From JALOKP01 sp963800865 (GTDB lineage: Bacteria > Acidobacteriota > Polarisedimenticolia > J045), in contig CAWDCL010000004.1 in NCBI GenBank assembly GCA_963800865.1, positions 2,108,001-2,172,000 of the forward strand: 64,000 bases of DNA. Direction: 5' to 3'. A model generated the notes under the pieces. That model did not search any database. It was not told the DNA's origin and saw only the letters and a list, made by a program, of their open reading frames with translations. Both the position numbers and the translations under genes were made by a program. Positions 20,817 through 29,076 of this stretch are shown in pieces (the first letter of the stretch is position 1; each line of letters starts with the position of its first letter).

Positions 20817-21634
20817 GCGCGCCGGGACCGCTCGGACCGCTCGAGGCGGCGCTGCTGGGCCTGGTCGAGGGGCTGACCGAGTACCTCCCGGTCTCCTCGA
20901 CCGGGCACCTGATCCTGACCTCGTGGCTCCTCGGGCGGACCGGCGACCCCGGCCTCGAGGCCTACGAGATCGTGATCCAGTCGGGGGCGATCCTCGCGGT
21001 CCTCGGGCTCTACCGGGAGCGCATCGCGGAGATGCTGCGCGGCCTCGCCGGCCGCGACCCGGCCGGGCGGCGGCTGCTGGTGAACCTCGCGGTCGGCGTC
21101 TTCCCGGCCCTGGTCCTGGGGGTTCTGCTCAAGAAGCCGATCGATCGCTGGCTGTTCCATCCCGGCCCCGTGGCCGCGGCGCTCGCGGTGGGCGGGCTGG
21201 TGATGCTCGCCTGCGAGCCGCTGCGCCGCCGGCGGGCCGAGGACGGGGTCGGCCTCGAGCAGCTCGGCTGGCGCCAGGCGCTGGCGATCGGGCTGGTGCA
21301 GTGCGTCGCGATGTGGCCCGGCACCTCGCGCTCGCTGGCGACGATCCTCGGCGGGCTCGCGGTCGGGCTCCGGCCGCCGGCCGCGGCGGAGTTCTCGTTC
21401 CTGCTGGCACTGCCGACGCTGCTGGCCGCGACCGGCTACTCGCTGCTGAAGGACGGCCCCCTGATCGCGGCCTCCGTCACCCCGCTCTCGGCCCTCGTCG
21501 GGATCGTGGTGGCGATGGTCAGCGCGGCGCTGGCCGTGAAGGGGTTCGTGCACTGGCTGGGCCACCACGGGCTCCAGCCCTTCGCCGTCTACCGGATCCT
21601 GCTCGCGGCGGCGGTCCTTTTCGCCCTGCGCTAG
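20813..21634 (+). CDS. uppP: Undecaprenyl-diphosphatase
   Basis: Dephosphorylates undecaprenyl pyrophosphate to recycle the lipid carrier for peptidoglycan and other envelope polymers. 273 residues, multi-pass membrane protein. Family motifs: GLVEGLTEYLPVSSTGHLIL, QSGAILAVL, and GLVQCVAMWPGTSRSLATI with the catalytic Ser/Arg region. GTG start overlaps the rnj stop (GTGA), so it is translationally coupled. Confidence 0.96.
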   Translation: MSAPGPLGPLEAALLGLVEGLTEYLPVSSTGHLILTSWLLGRTGDPGLEAYEIVIQSGAILAVLGLYRERIAEMLRGLAGRDPAGRRLLVNLAVGVFPALVLGVLLKKPIDRWLFHPGPVAAALAVGGLVMLACEPLRRRRAEDGVGLEQLGWRQALAIGLVQCVAMWPGTSRSLATILGGLAVGLRPPAAAEFSFLLALPTLLAATGYSLLKDGPLIAASVTPLSALVGIVVAMVSAALAVKGFVHWLGHHGLQPFAVYRILLAAAVLFALR

Positions 21635-21635
21635 G

Positions 21636-21648
21636 CCGCCGGCCCCTA
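21636..21648 (-). repeat. Possible REP half-element remnant
   Basis: GCCGCCGGCCCCTAC-type sequence right after the uppP stop matches the GTAG foot and one arm of the REP-like element found elsewhere; the second arm is missing. Confidence 0.3.
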
Positions 21649-21683
21649 CCCATCTGCTGTTTACGGCGTTACCATCGCGTTCG

Positions 21684-24127
21684 ATGCTGCGCGATCTGCT
21701 CGACGCCCCGCGGGGCCGGGAAGCGGTGGGGATCCTGTTGACGGGGGCCGCCGTGCTCTGCGCCCTGGCCCTGTCCACCTTCACACCCACCGACCCCTCG
21801 TTCTTCGCCTCGAGCAGCAGCGGCGTAACGCGGAACTGGATCGGCCCGGCCGGGGCCCAGGTCTCCGCGGCGCTCTACGAGACCTTCGGCCTGGCGGCCT
21901 GGTTCCTGCCGCTGATCCTGGTCGCCGGGGCGCTCCGGCAGCTGCGGCGGAGTTCCGAGACCCTGCGCGGGTCGGCGGTGCTCGGGTTGGGACTGGTCGG
22001 GCTCGCGACGGCGATCCTGATGTGCCTGATCGCCGGCCGGATCCGGCTGCGCGGCGCCTCGATGATGGCCGGCGGCCTGGTCGGCAGCCTGTTCACCCAG
22101 GGGCTGACCGCGATCGCGAGCGACGTCGGCGCGGCCATCGTGGCCGGGACGATGCTGCTCGTGGGCCTCGCGCTGGCGGCCCGCTCGTCGCTGGCCGATT
22201 CGGCCGAGGACGCGAGCCGGGTCGTGCGGCGGGCCGTTCCCAAGGGGACCGGCCCCGCACTGCGGCGCGGCGCGTGGCGCGTCACCGGATCGCTCGGGAG
22301 CGGCCTCGCCGGGGTGGGGCGCGCGCTCGCCCGCCTGCGGCCGCGCCGCCGTCCGCGGCCCGCGGACACCCCATCCCGCCGTCGAGCCGGAGCCGCTCGA
22401 TCTCGGACCGGTGGCCGCGCACGCTGCGGCGCTGCCTTCCGCGCTGGCGCTCGACGAGCCGGTCCTCCTGCCGCCCGAGCTGTCGCTCCCGGAGGATCCC
22501 GCCGACGAGGACCTGGCCGACGCGACCGACGCGGCTGCGGCCCCGGCCGGCCGGCGTGCCGCGAAGCGAGCCGTCCACCGGAGCACCCAGGCCTCGCTGC
22601 CGGTCGACATGCCGCTGGCGCACGCCAAGCTCCCGCCGCTCGAGCTGCTCGGCTCGCCCCCGCCGCAGGCCCCGCCCGACCGCCAGGAACTGCTCGCGAT
22701 CGCGCGCCACATCGAGCGCCGCTGCGCCGAGTTCCAGGTCGAGGGGCAGGTCACGGAATTCCACCCGGGCCCGGTCGTCACGACCTACGAGTTCCGCCCC
22801 AACGCCGGGATCAAGCTGGCCCGGATCACGTCGCTCTGCGACGACCTGGCGCTGGCGCTCGAGGCCGACAACGTCCGGATCGACCGGATCCCCGGGCGCC
22901 CGACGGTCGGGATCGAGGTCCCGAACCGCCGCCGCGAGCTGATCGCGCTGCGGCCGCTGCTCGAGCACGAGAGCTTCCGCCGGCCGAACGACCCGCTGAC
23001 GATCGCGATCGGCCGCACGCAGGAGGGCGAGGTCTTCGTCACCTCGCTGTCCAAGATGCCGCACCTGCTCGTCGCCGGCTCGACCGGATCGGGCAAGAGC
23101 GTCGGCCTCAACACGATCATCACCTCGATCCTCTACCGCGCCCGGCCGGACCAGGTGAAGTTCATCATGGTCGATCCCAAGATGCTCGAGCTGGGGATCT
23201 ACCAGGGGCTGCCCCACCTGCTGGTCCCGGTCGTCACCGACATGCGGCTGGCGACCAACGCGCTCAAGTGGGGGGTGCGCGAGATGGAGCGGCGCTACCG
23301 GCTGCTCGCCTCGTGCAACGTGCGCGACCTCGAGGGGTTCAACCGCCACGTCGAGGACGACCCGGAGGCGGTGCGCAAGGCGATCGAGAGCATCCCGCGC
23401 CGCGGCGAGGGCGAGCGCGTTCGAGGTCAAGACGCTCCCCTACATCGTCGTCGTGGTGGACGAGCTGGCCGACCTGATGATGACCACCGGCCACGAGGCC
23501 GAGGAGGCGATCGCGCGGCTGGCGCAGAAGGCGCGCGCGGTCGGGATCCACCTCGTGCTGGCGACGCAGCGCCCGTCGGTCGACATCCTGACCGGCACGA
23601 TCAAGGCCAACTTCCCGGCCCGGATCGGCTTCCGCGTCGCCTCGCGCATCGACTCGCGGACGATCCTCGACGGCTCCGGCGCCGAGCGCCTGCTGGGCCA
23701 GGGCGACATGCTCTTCCGGCTTCCCGGCAGCTCGCGCCTGCAGCGCGTGCACGGCGCCTACGTCTCCGAGGAAGAGGACCTCCGGATCGTGCGCTGGCTG
23801 CAGACCCAGGCCAAGGCGGAGTACGACAAGAGCGTGCTCGAGGACCAGCCCGAGTCGAGCTCCGAGAACGGCGGCGGGACGGGCGAGGCGTTCAACCCCA
23901 ACGATCCGGTCTACCGCGACGCGGTCCGGCTGGTCGTGCAGGCCGGGCAGGCCTCCACGTCGTACCTGCAGCGCCGGATGAAGCTGGGCTACTCGCGCGC
24001 CGCGCGGATCATCGACCAGATGCAGGAGGACGGGATCGTCGGACCGCCGGACGGCAGCAAGCCGCGGCAGATCCTGGTCGAGACCGACTACCTGGAACGG
24101 CTGAACGACCCGCGCAACGACCTGTAG
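21684..24127 (+). CDS. ftsK: DNA translocase FtsK/SpoIIIE (two frameshifts)
   Basis: Septum-anchored DNA pump for chromosome segregation. About 813 residues once two shifts are corrected. N-terminal membrane domain (four to five hydrophobic segments such as LVGLATAILMCLIAG), a Pro/Ala-rich linker, then the motor: VTTYEFRPNAGIKLARI, Walker A VAGSTGSGKSV, Walker B IVVVVDELADLMMTTG, the LATQRPSVDILTGTIKANFP block, and the gamma winged helix (LQRRMKLGYSRAARIIDQM). Shifts: one extra C in the run near 22368-22371, and one extra G near 23419 (restoring RFEVKTLPYIVVVV). Convergent with the next gene. Confidence 0.93.
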
Positions 24128-24145
24128 CCCGTCGATCGTTCCGCG

Positions 24146-25691
24146 TCAGTAGCCCGGAATCGTCGTGTCCGGACCGAGGTCCTGCGGCTTGACGCCGAGC
24201 AGCGGCGACCCCTCGACGACCAGCACCGAGCCGACCGGCCGGCCCTGCGCGAGCTGCAGGTAGGCCTGCACCGCGTACGGGGCGAGGATCATGACGTTCG
24301 CGGTGCGGCCGCTGAATCGCCGCTGCGGCTCCGCCGGTTGCGAGGGGAACGGATCGATCAGGGCGCTGGCCGAAGCCGGCCCGAACGCTTCCGAGACGAC
24401 CTGGAATCGGCCCACCCGACCCTCCGCGCGCCCTCCCGCCTCGAAGGCCGCGGTCACCGTTTTCCCGGTCGTCTTCAGCACCTGCTCCGCGGCGCGGCCG
24501 GCCATCTCCCACTGCGGGTAGCTCCAGACCAGCGGAGTCCCCGGGAGGAGCGCCACGGCCAGTCCCAGCGCCAGCAGCAGCGCGGGTGCCCGGCGCAGCG
24601 TGGTGCCGCGTGCGGCGGGATCCGCGACGGCGGCGCGGGCCGCGACGAGGGCCGCCGCCGCACCGGCCCCGGCGAAGACCGCGAGCGGGGCGAGCAACCC
24701 CTCGCCGTAGCGCAGGCGGAAGACGGGGGCGGCAAGGAAGCTCAGCGTCCCGAGCGCCAGCCAGAGTCCGCACGACCGCCTTACCGCGGCCCATTCCGGT
24801 GCGGACGCGGGGGCAAGCCCCGCGCGCCGCAGCACGATCCAGAGCAGGAAGGCGGAGGTCAGGAGCGCCGCGGCGATCGGGGCCAGTCCCCAGCGCTGGT
24901 GATCGAGCAGCCCCGCCGCCAGCTCGCGCACCGTCTCGCCGGTCGACAGCGGCAGGTCGCGTTCGTAGCGGCCGATCGTGCCGAGCAGGGAGAGGCGGTA
25001 GAGCAGGTGGGCGCCGAGCCCCGCGGCGAGGACGGCGCTCGCGATCCCCGCGGCCCGGCGCCCGGGCCGGTCCCGCCACGGCTGCAGGGCCACGATCGCC
25101 AGCAGCGGCGCCAGCAACGCGGGCTCCTTGACCGTCGGGGCCAGCAGCGCCAGCGCCACGCCGAGCGCGAGCCGCCCGCGCGAGCGGCTCCGATCCCGTG
25201 AGCGCGACCAGCGCGCCCAGGACCAGCGCCGTCGCCAGCGTGTCGGCGTCGCGCGAGGTCACGGGAACCGTCTCGGCCTGCAGCGGGTGCAGCGCGTAGA
25301 CCAGCGCGGCGACGGTCCAGGCGAGCCGCGGCGCGGCGCCGTGGCGCGCGGCGAGCGTGCCGGCCAGCGCTGCGGAAGCGAGGAGCAGTGCCAGCCGTGC
25401 CAGGTGATAACCGAAGGGCTGATCCCCGAACGCCGCGAACTGCAGGGCCGTGAAGGCGGTCAGTCCCGGGCGCCAGAACCGCGCCCCCTCCCAGAGCCCC
25501 TCGAGGTAGCGCTGCGAGAACAGGATCGACGGATCGGCCAGCGCGGCCTTGGCCTGCGCCAGGATCGGCCAGACATCGACGCCAGTGAGCGGCATCCGCA
25601 GCGTGAACCCCCACGCCACCGCCACCAGGACGACCAGCAGCGCCGGCGGCAGGAAGCGCGCCGCGCGCGGCCCTGGCGGGGCGGAGTTCAA
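24146..25691 (-). CDS. GT-C-like multi-pass membrane protein (one frameshift)
   Basis: About 515 residues with roughly ten hydrophobic segments. The N-terminal part contains PLTGVDVWPILAQAKAAL and HPLQAETVPVTSRDADTL, resembling the luminal-loop acidic motif and HP.EAV segment of TMTC/ArnT-type GT-C glycosyltransferases, so a lipid-linked sugar transferase is possible but unproven. The frames join if one base is removed near 25187 (restoring SERSRGRLALGVALALL). The TTG start at 25691 overlaps the stop of the upstream gene (TTGA), which implies coupled translation. Confidence 0.65.
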
Positions 25692-26626
25692 CGCGCGGAT
25701 CCGGGCGCAGGAACCGCGGCCACGGGGTTTCCGGTCAGGGGGTCGATCGGGAACGCACCTTCCACGGTCTGCGCGCTCGCCTCGAGCAGCGTGCCCGACC
25801 GGTCGAGCGCGACGCGCGCGAGCTGCTGGCCGAGCAGTCCGACCCAGAGCGTCGGCGCGTCGAACCCGGCCTCGGGCCGCGTGCTGATCGTCGACCCGTT
25901 GCTGGCGAAGACGGCATCCACGCCGGGCGCCGCGCGGAGCAGCTCGGCCAGGTCGGTGTAGCCGGCGTTCGAGAGCAGCACGACGCGCGCGCCTTCCCCT
26001 TTCAGCCGCGCGACGAGCGCCGGGACGACCTCGCGCGCGTCGACGGTGACGACGGTGCCGGTCCGGGGGCCGCCCCAGACCGCCGTCAGATCGTGCGCGA
26101 TCACCCCGATGAAGGCGATCCTGCCGGACGGGGTGTCGAAGACCGCGGCCTCCTCGACCAGCGGGCGGCCGGTCTCGAGCACGCGCAGGTTGGCGGCGAG
26201 CAGCGGGAACGGCGCGGATTTCGCCGCCTCCGCGATCCCCTCGGCCCCGACGGCCTCGAGGTCGAACAGCCCGACCGCGACCGCCGCGTACGGGACCGTT
26301 CCGTAGAAGGCGATCATCTTGGAAAGCGGGGCCAGGTCTTCCACGCTCGGATCGACCAGGTTCCCGGTGCTCACCCAGAGCGGCCGGATCCCCGGTTCGG
26401 CGGTGCGCAGCCATGCGGTGAAGGCGGGCCGATAGAGTGCGCCCCCCATCCGTCCCTGGCAGCCTTTCGGCGGGATGAACCCGGTGTCGCCGCCGGTGGC
26501 GAGGAGGACCGTTGCGGTCCCGCCGGGGAGCGGTTCCCACGCGCCGGTCGCCGCCGCCGCGAGGGACGGCTCGGCCAGGCAGAGTAGCGCGACGAGGGCG
26601 TGCAGGCGGCGCATCGAGGAGAGCAT
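25688..26626 (-). CDS. Secreted 5'-nucleotidase-like metallophosphoesterase
   Basis: 312 residues. A signal peptide (RRLHALVALLCLAEPSLAAAA) is followed by an UshA/5'-nucleotidase N-terminal-like domain: TGGDTGFIPPKGCQGRMGG, VGLFDLEAVGAEG, LLAANLRVLETGRPL, IAFIGVIAHDLTA and VVLLSNAGYTDLAELL. Classical metal ligands are only partly preserved (no GNHE/GHTH motifs seen), so catalytic activity is uncertain. The ATG at 26626 gives the best signal peptide; an alternative lies four codons in. Divergent from rnc. Confidence 0.7.
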   Translation of the reverse strand: MLSSMRRLHALVALLCLAEPSLAAAATGAWEPLPGGTATVLLATGGDTGFIPPKGCQGRMGGALYRPAFTAWLRTAEPGIRPLWVSTGNLVDPSVEDLAPLSKMIAFYGTVPYAAVAVGLFDLEAVGAEGIAEAAKSAPFPLLAANLRVLETGRPLVEEAAVFDTPSGRIAFIGVIAHDLTAVWGGPRTGTVVTVDAREVVPALVARLKGEGARVVLLSNAGYTDLAELLRAAPGVDAVFASNGSTISTRPEAGFDAPTLWVGLLGQQLARVALDRSGTLLEASAQTVEGAFPIDPLTGNPVAAVPAPGSAR

Positions 26627-26691
26627 AGTCTCGACCGCCCGGACGGCCAAAAGGCCCGGCGCGCGCGCACTTGGCCGGTCTGACGTCGTGG

Positions 26692-26697
26692 TAATAT
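26692..26697 (+). promoter_or_regulatory. Possible -10 box ahead of rnc
   Basis: TAATAT in a short AT-rich patch (TAATATTTT) in the 118-bp divergent gap; position suits a transcript with a roughly 40-base leader before the rnc GTG. No clear -35. Confidence 0.25.
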
Positions 26698-26744
26698 TTT
26701 CGAGCCGGGTGCCGCCCCGATGGCGCCGGTCAGGATGTTCCGCC

Positions 26745-27458
26745 GTGCCGAAGTCCAAGGGGGAGGGTTCGGACACTCTCGGCGCCATCGAGCGCGCGCT
26801 GGGGTATGCCTTCGTCGATCGGGAGCTGCTGGAGCGCGCGCTGACGCACCGTTCGGCGGCCCACGAGGCGCGTTCCGTCGGCCACAACGAGCCGCTCGAG
26901 TTCCTGGGCGACTCGGTCCTCAACTTCCTGGTCGCGGACCGGATCGTGCGGCGCCGCCCCGACCTCGACGAGGGGGCGATGACGCGGCTGCGGGCTTCGA
27001 TGGTCAATACCCACAGGCTCGCGAAGGAGGCCGAGCGGCTCGACCTCGGTCTCGCAGTGCGCCTGGGCAAGGGCGAGGACCGCTCGGGCGGTCGCCAGAA
27101 GCTGTCGATCCTGGCCGACACGACCGAGGCGGTGATCGGGGCGATCTACCTCGACGGCGGGATCCGCCCGGTGCGTTCGCTGATCCTGCGGCTGTTCGGC
27201 ACGGAGATCGACAGCGCGGGCACGCGACCGGCGGGCAACTGGGACCCGAAGACGCGGCTCCAGGAGCTGGTGCAGGCGCGCGGCCTCGTCCTGCCGGAGT
27301 ACCGCCTGCTCTCCGAGACCGGGCCCGATCACTCGCGCGAGTTCGTGATCGAGGTGCTGGTCGAGGGCGAGGTGATCGGCCGCGGGACCGGTTCCGCCAA
27401 GAAACGCGCGGAGCAGGCAGCCGCCTCGGAAGCCCTCCGCACCCTCAAGCAGGCCTGA
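26745..27458 (+). CDS. rnc: Ribonuclease III
   Basis: Double-strand-specific endoribonuclease for rRNA precursor processing. 237 residues: catalytic RIIID domain with the signature HNEPLEFLGDSVLNFLVAD near residue 43 and the second acidic site DTTEAVIGAIYLDGG, then a double-stranded RNA-binding domain (DPKTRLQELVQARGL to GSAKKRAEQAAASEAL). The GTG at 26745 is the only start that gives a normal N-terminus in this frame. Followed by a REP cluster. Confidence 0.95.
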   Translation: MPKSKGEGSDTLGAIERALGYAFVDRELLERALTHRSAAHEARSVGHNEPLEFLGDSVLNFLVADRIVRRRPDLDEGAMTRLRASMVNTHRLAKEAERLDLGLAVRLGKGEDRSGGRQKLSILADTTEAVIGAIYLDGGIRPVRSLILRLFGTEIDSAGTRPAGNWDPKTRLQELVQARGLVLPEYRLLSETGPDHSREFVIEVLVEGEVIGRGTGSAKKRAEQAAASEALRTLKQA

Positions 27459-27478
27459 CCCCGTCGTCCATTCGACCT

Positions 27479-27601
27479 GTAGGGGCCGGCCTCCGTGCCG
27501 GCCCGAAACGCCCGACGTCATGCACCTGTAGGGGCCGGCCTCCGTGCCGGCCCGAAACGCGCATCGGCGTCGGACGGGCCGGCACGGAGGCCGGCCCCTA
27601 C
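27479..27601 (+). repeat. REP-like cluster: two direct copies and one inverted copy
   Basis: Plus-oriented copies at 27479-27504 and 27528-27553 (49-bp period) and a minus-oriented copy at 27576-27601. All three match the 26-bp element at 2829. The intervening spacer contains GTCATGCA, whose reverse complement occurs in the spacers of the 2.8-kb cluster. The inverted copy supplies the TAG stop of the sulfatase-like gene. The cluster fills the gap between convergent rnc and that gene. Confidence 0.9.
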
Positions 27602-29076
27602 GGCAGGCGTTGGAGGCAGCGCTGCGCGCCGTCCGGCGCGCAGGGCTGGAAGACCTGCAGGTCGCCGAAGGCGTCGTGCTTGTACTTCGTCGGGTCGGGC
27701 AACGCTTCGCAGACGATCTCCGCGCCCTGGCCCGCCTGCCCTTTCGGGGCCTGCACGTAGCCGATCGAGCGCAGCGCGGCCTCGGTCTCGTCGATCAGCT
27801 CCCGCGGGAGCATCGCGTGCGGGATCCTGGCGGCGGCAATCGCGTCGAAGCGCGCGCGCAGCGCCGCCCGCATCGCGGCCAGCGCCTGCGCCTCCCGGGG
27901 CGCAATGTCGCTCGTTTCGCCGGGGTCGGTGGCGAGGTCGAACAGCGTCTCGCCGCAGGTGCGGTGGTCGAGCTGGTACTTCCACTTCCCCTGGACGAGC
28001 CCGGTGTAGCAGCCCATGCGCAGCGTCTGGGTCAGGGCCGTGGATTCCGCGACCGCGTCCGCCGGAGCGAGCGGCAGCGGCTTGACGAGCCCGAAGTCCT
28101 CGTACGGGAGCCCGGCCAGCTTGAGCAGCGTCGGCCCGATCTGCGCGATCTCGACCGCCCCGCCGATCTCCGCCGGTACGAGGTGGCCCGGCCAGCGGAT
28201 CATGATCGGCACGTGCGTCATGTCCTGGTCGACGCGGATCGTGTGGCCGAGCCAGCCGTGTCCCTGGAACGACTCGCCGTGGTCGCCGAGGATGACGACG
28301 ATCGTGTCCTTGGCGCGGCCCAACTGCTCCAGGTGCTCGAGAATCTCCCGCACGAACTTGTCGGTGAAGGCGATCTCGCCGCGGTACTGGCCGTGCAGGT
28401 AGAGCGCTCCGTCCGGCGGCAGCGGGTTCTCGATCCACTTCAGGCACTGGACGTCCTGGCGGGCCGGCTCGACGCCGATCCGGAACTGCTCGTCGTACGG
28501 CGCGGGTGGGATGTAGTTGTAGTGCGGGTCCCAGAAGTGGACCCAGAGCAGGAAGCGGTCGTCCTTGTACCGGTCGAGCAGGTGGAGCGTCTTGCCCGAC
28601 AGCTTGGGCGAGGTGACGACGTCGTGCCCGAGCGGCTCGAACTCGTAGTCGTCGAAACCGCGCGCGAAGCCGTACTCGGGGCGCAGCGTCAGCGCCGGGG
28701 AAACCGCGCCGGTCCGCCAGCGGGCCTTCTGGAGCCGCTCGGCGAGCACGGGGACCGACGGCGCCAGCGCGCGGTCGTGCTCCTCGACGCCGTGCGCGGG
28801 GGCCGGGAGGCCGGTCATCACCGCCATCATCGAGGGGGTCGTCCAGGGGGCGGCGGAGAGGGCGTTCGGGAAGCGGATCGATTCGCGCTCGAAGGCGGCG
28901 AGAGTGGGCGCCACCGGGCGGCCGTTCTCGACGCGTGCGACCTCGTCGGCGCGCAGCGAGTCGATCGAGATGATCAGGATCGAGGGCTTCGGCTTGCTGC
29001 AGCCGGTGCAGGCGAGGACCGCGACGGCCACCAGGGCCGCGACGGGGATGATGGCGCTGCGCTTCGGGAAGGTCAC
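27598..29076 (-). CDS. Sulfatase-like lipoprotein (alkaline phosphatase superfamily)
   Basis: 492 residues. Lipoprotein signal ending LACTGC. Metal site SIDSLRADEV near residue 36; second site GDHGESFQGHGWLGHT; C-terminal ALRSIGYV. The nucleophile position reads PWTTPSMMAVMTG: Thr where true sulfatases have the Cys or Ser that becomes formylglycine. It is therefore more likely a phosphatase or phosphotransferase-like enzyme than a sulfatase; the substrate is unknown. The GTG start overlaps the stop of the upstream TPR protein (GTGA). The TAG stop is contributed by a REP element. Confidence 0.85.
   Translation of the reverse strand: MTFPKRSAIIPVAALVAVAVLACTGCSKPKPSILIISIDSLRADEVARVENGRPVAPTLAAFERESIRFPNALSAAPWTTPSMMAVMTGLPAPAHGVEEHDRALAPSVPVLAERLQKARWRTGAVSPALTLRPEYGFARGFDDYEFEPLGHDVVTSPKLSGKTLHLLDRYKDDRFLLWVHFWDPHYNYIPPAPYDEQFRIGVEPARQDVQCLKWIENPLPPDGALYLHGQYRGEIAFTDKFVREILEHLEQLGRAKDTIVVILGDHGESFQGHGWLGHTIRVDQDMTHVPIMIRWPGHLVPAEIGGAVEIAQIGPTLLKLAGLPYEDFGLVKPLPLAPADAVAESTALTQTLRMGCYTGLVQGKWKYQLDHRTCGETLFDLATDPGETSDIAPREAQALAAMRAALRARFDAIAAARIPHAMLPRELIDETEAALRSIGYVQAPKGQAGQGAEIVCEALPDPTKYKHDAFGDLQVFQPCAPDGAQRCLQRLP

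Noticed and set aside
27598..29076. Arylsulfatase with formylglycine
   Set aside because: The nucleophile site has Thr, not the Cys/Ser needed for formylglycine.
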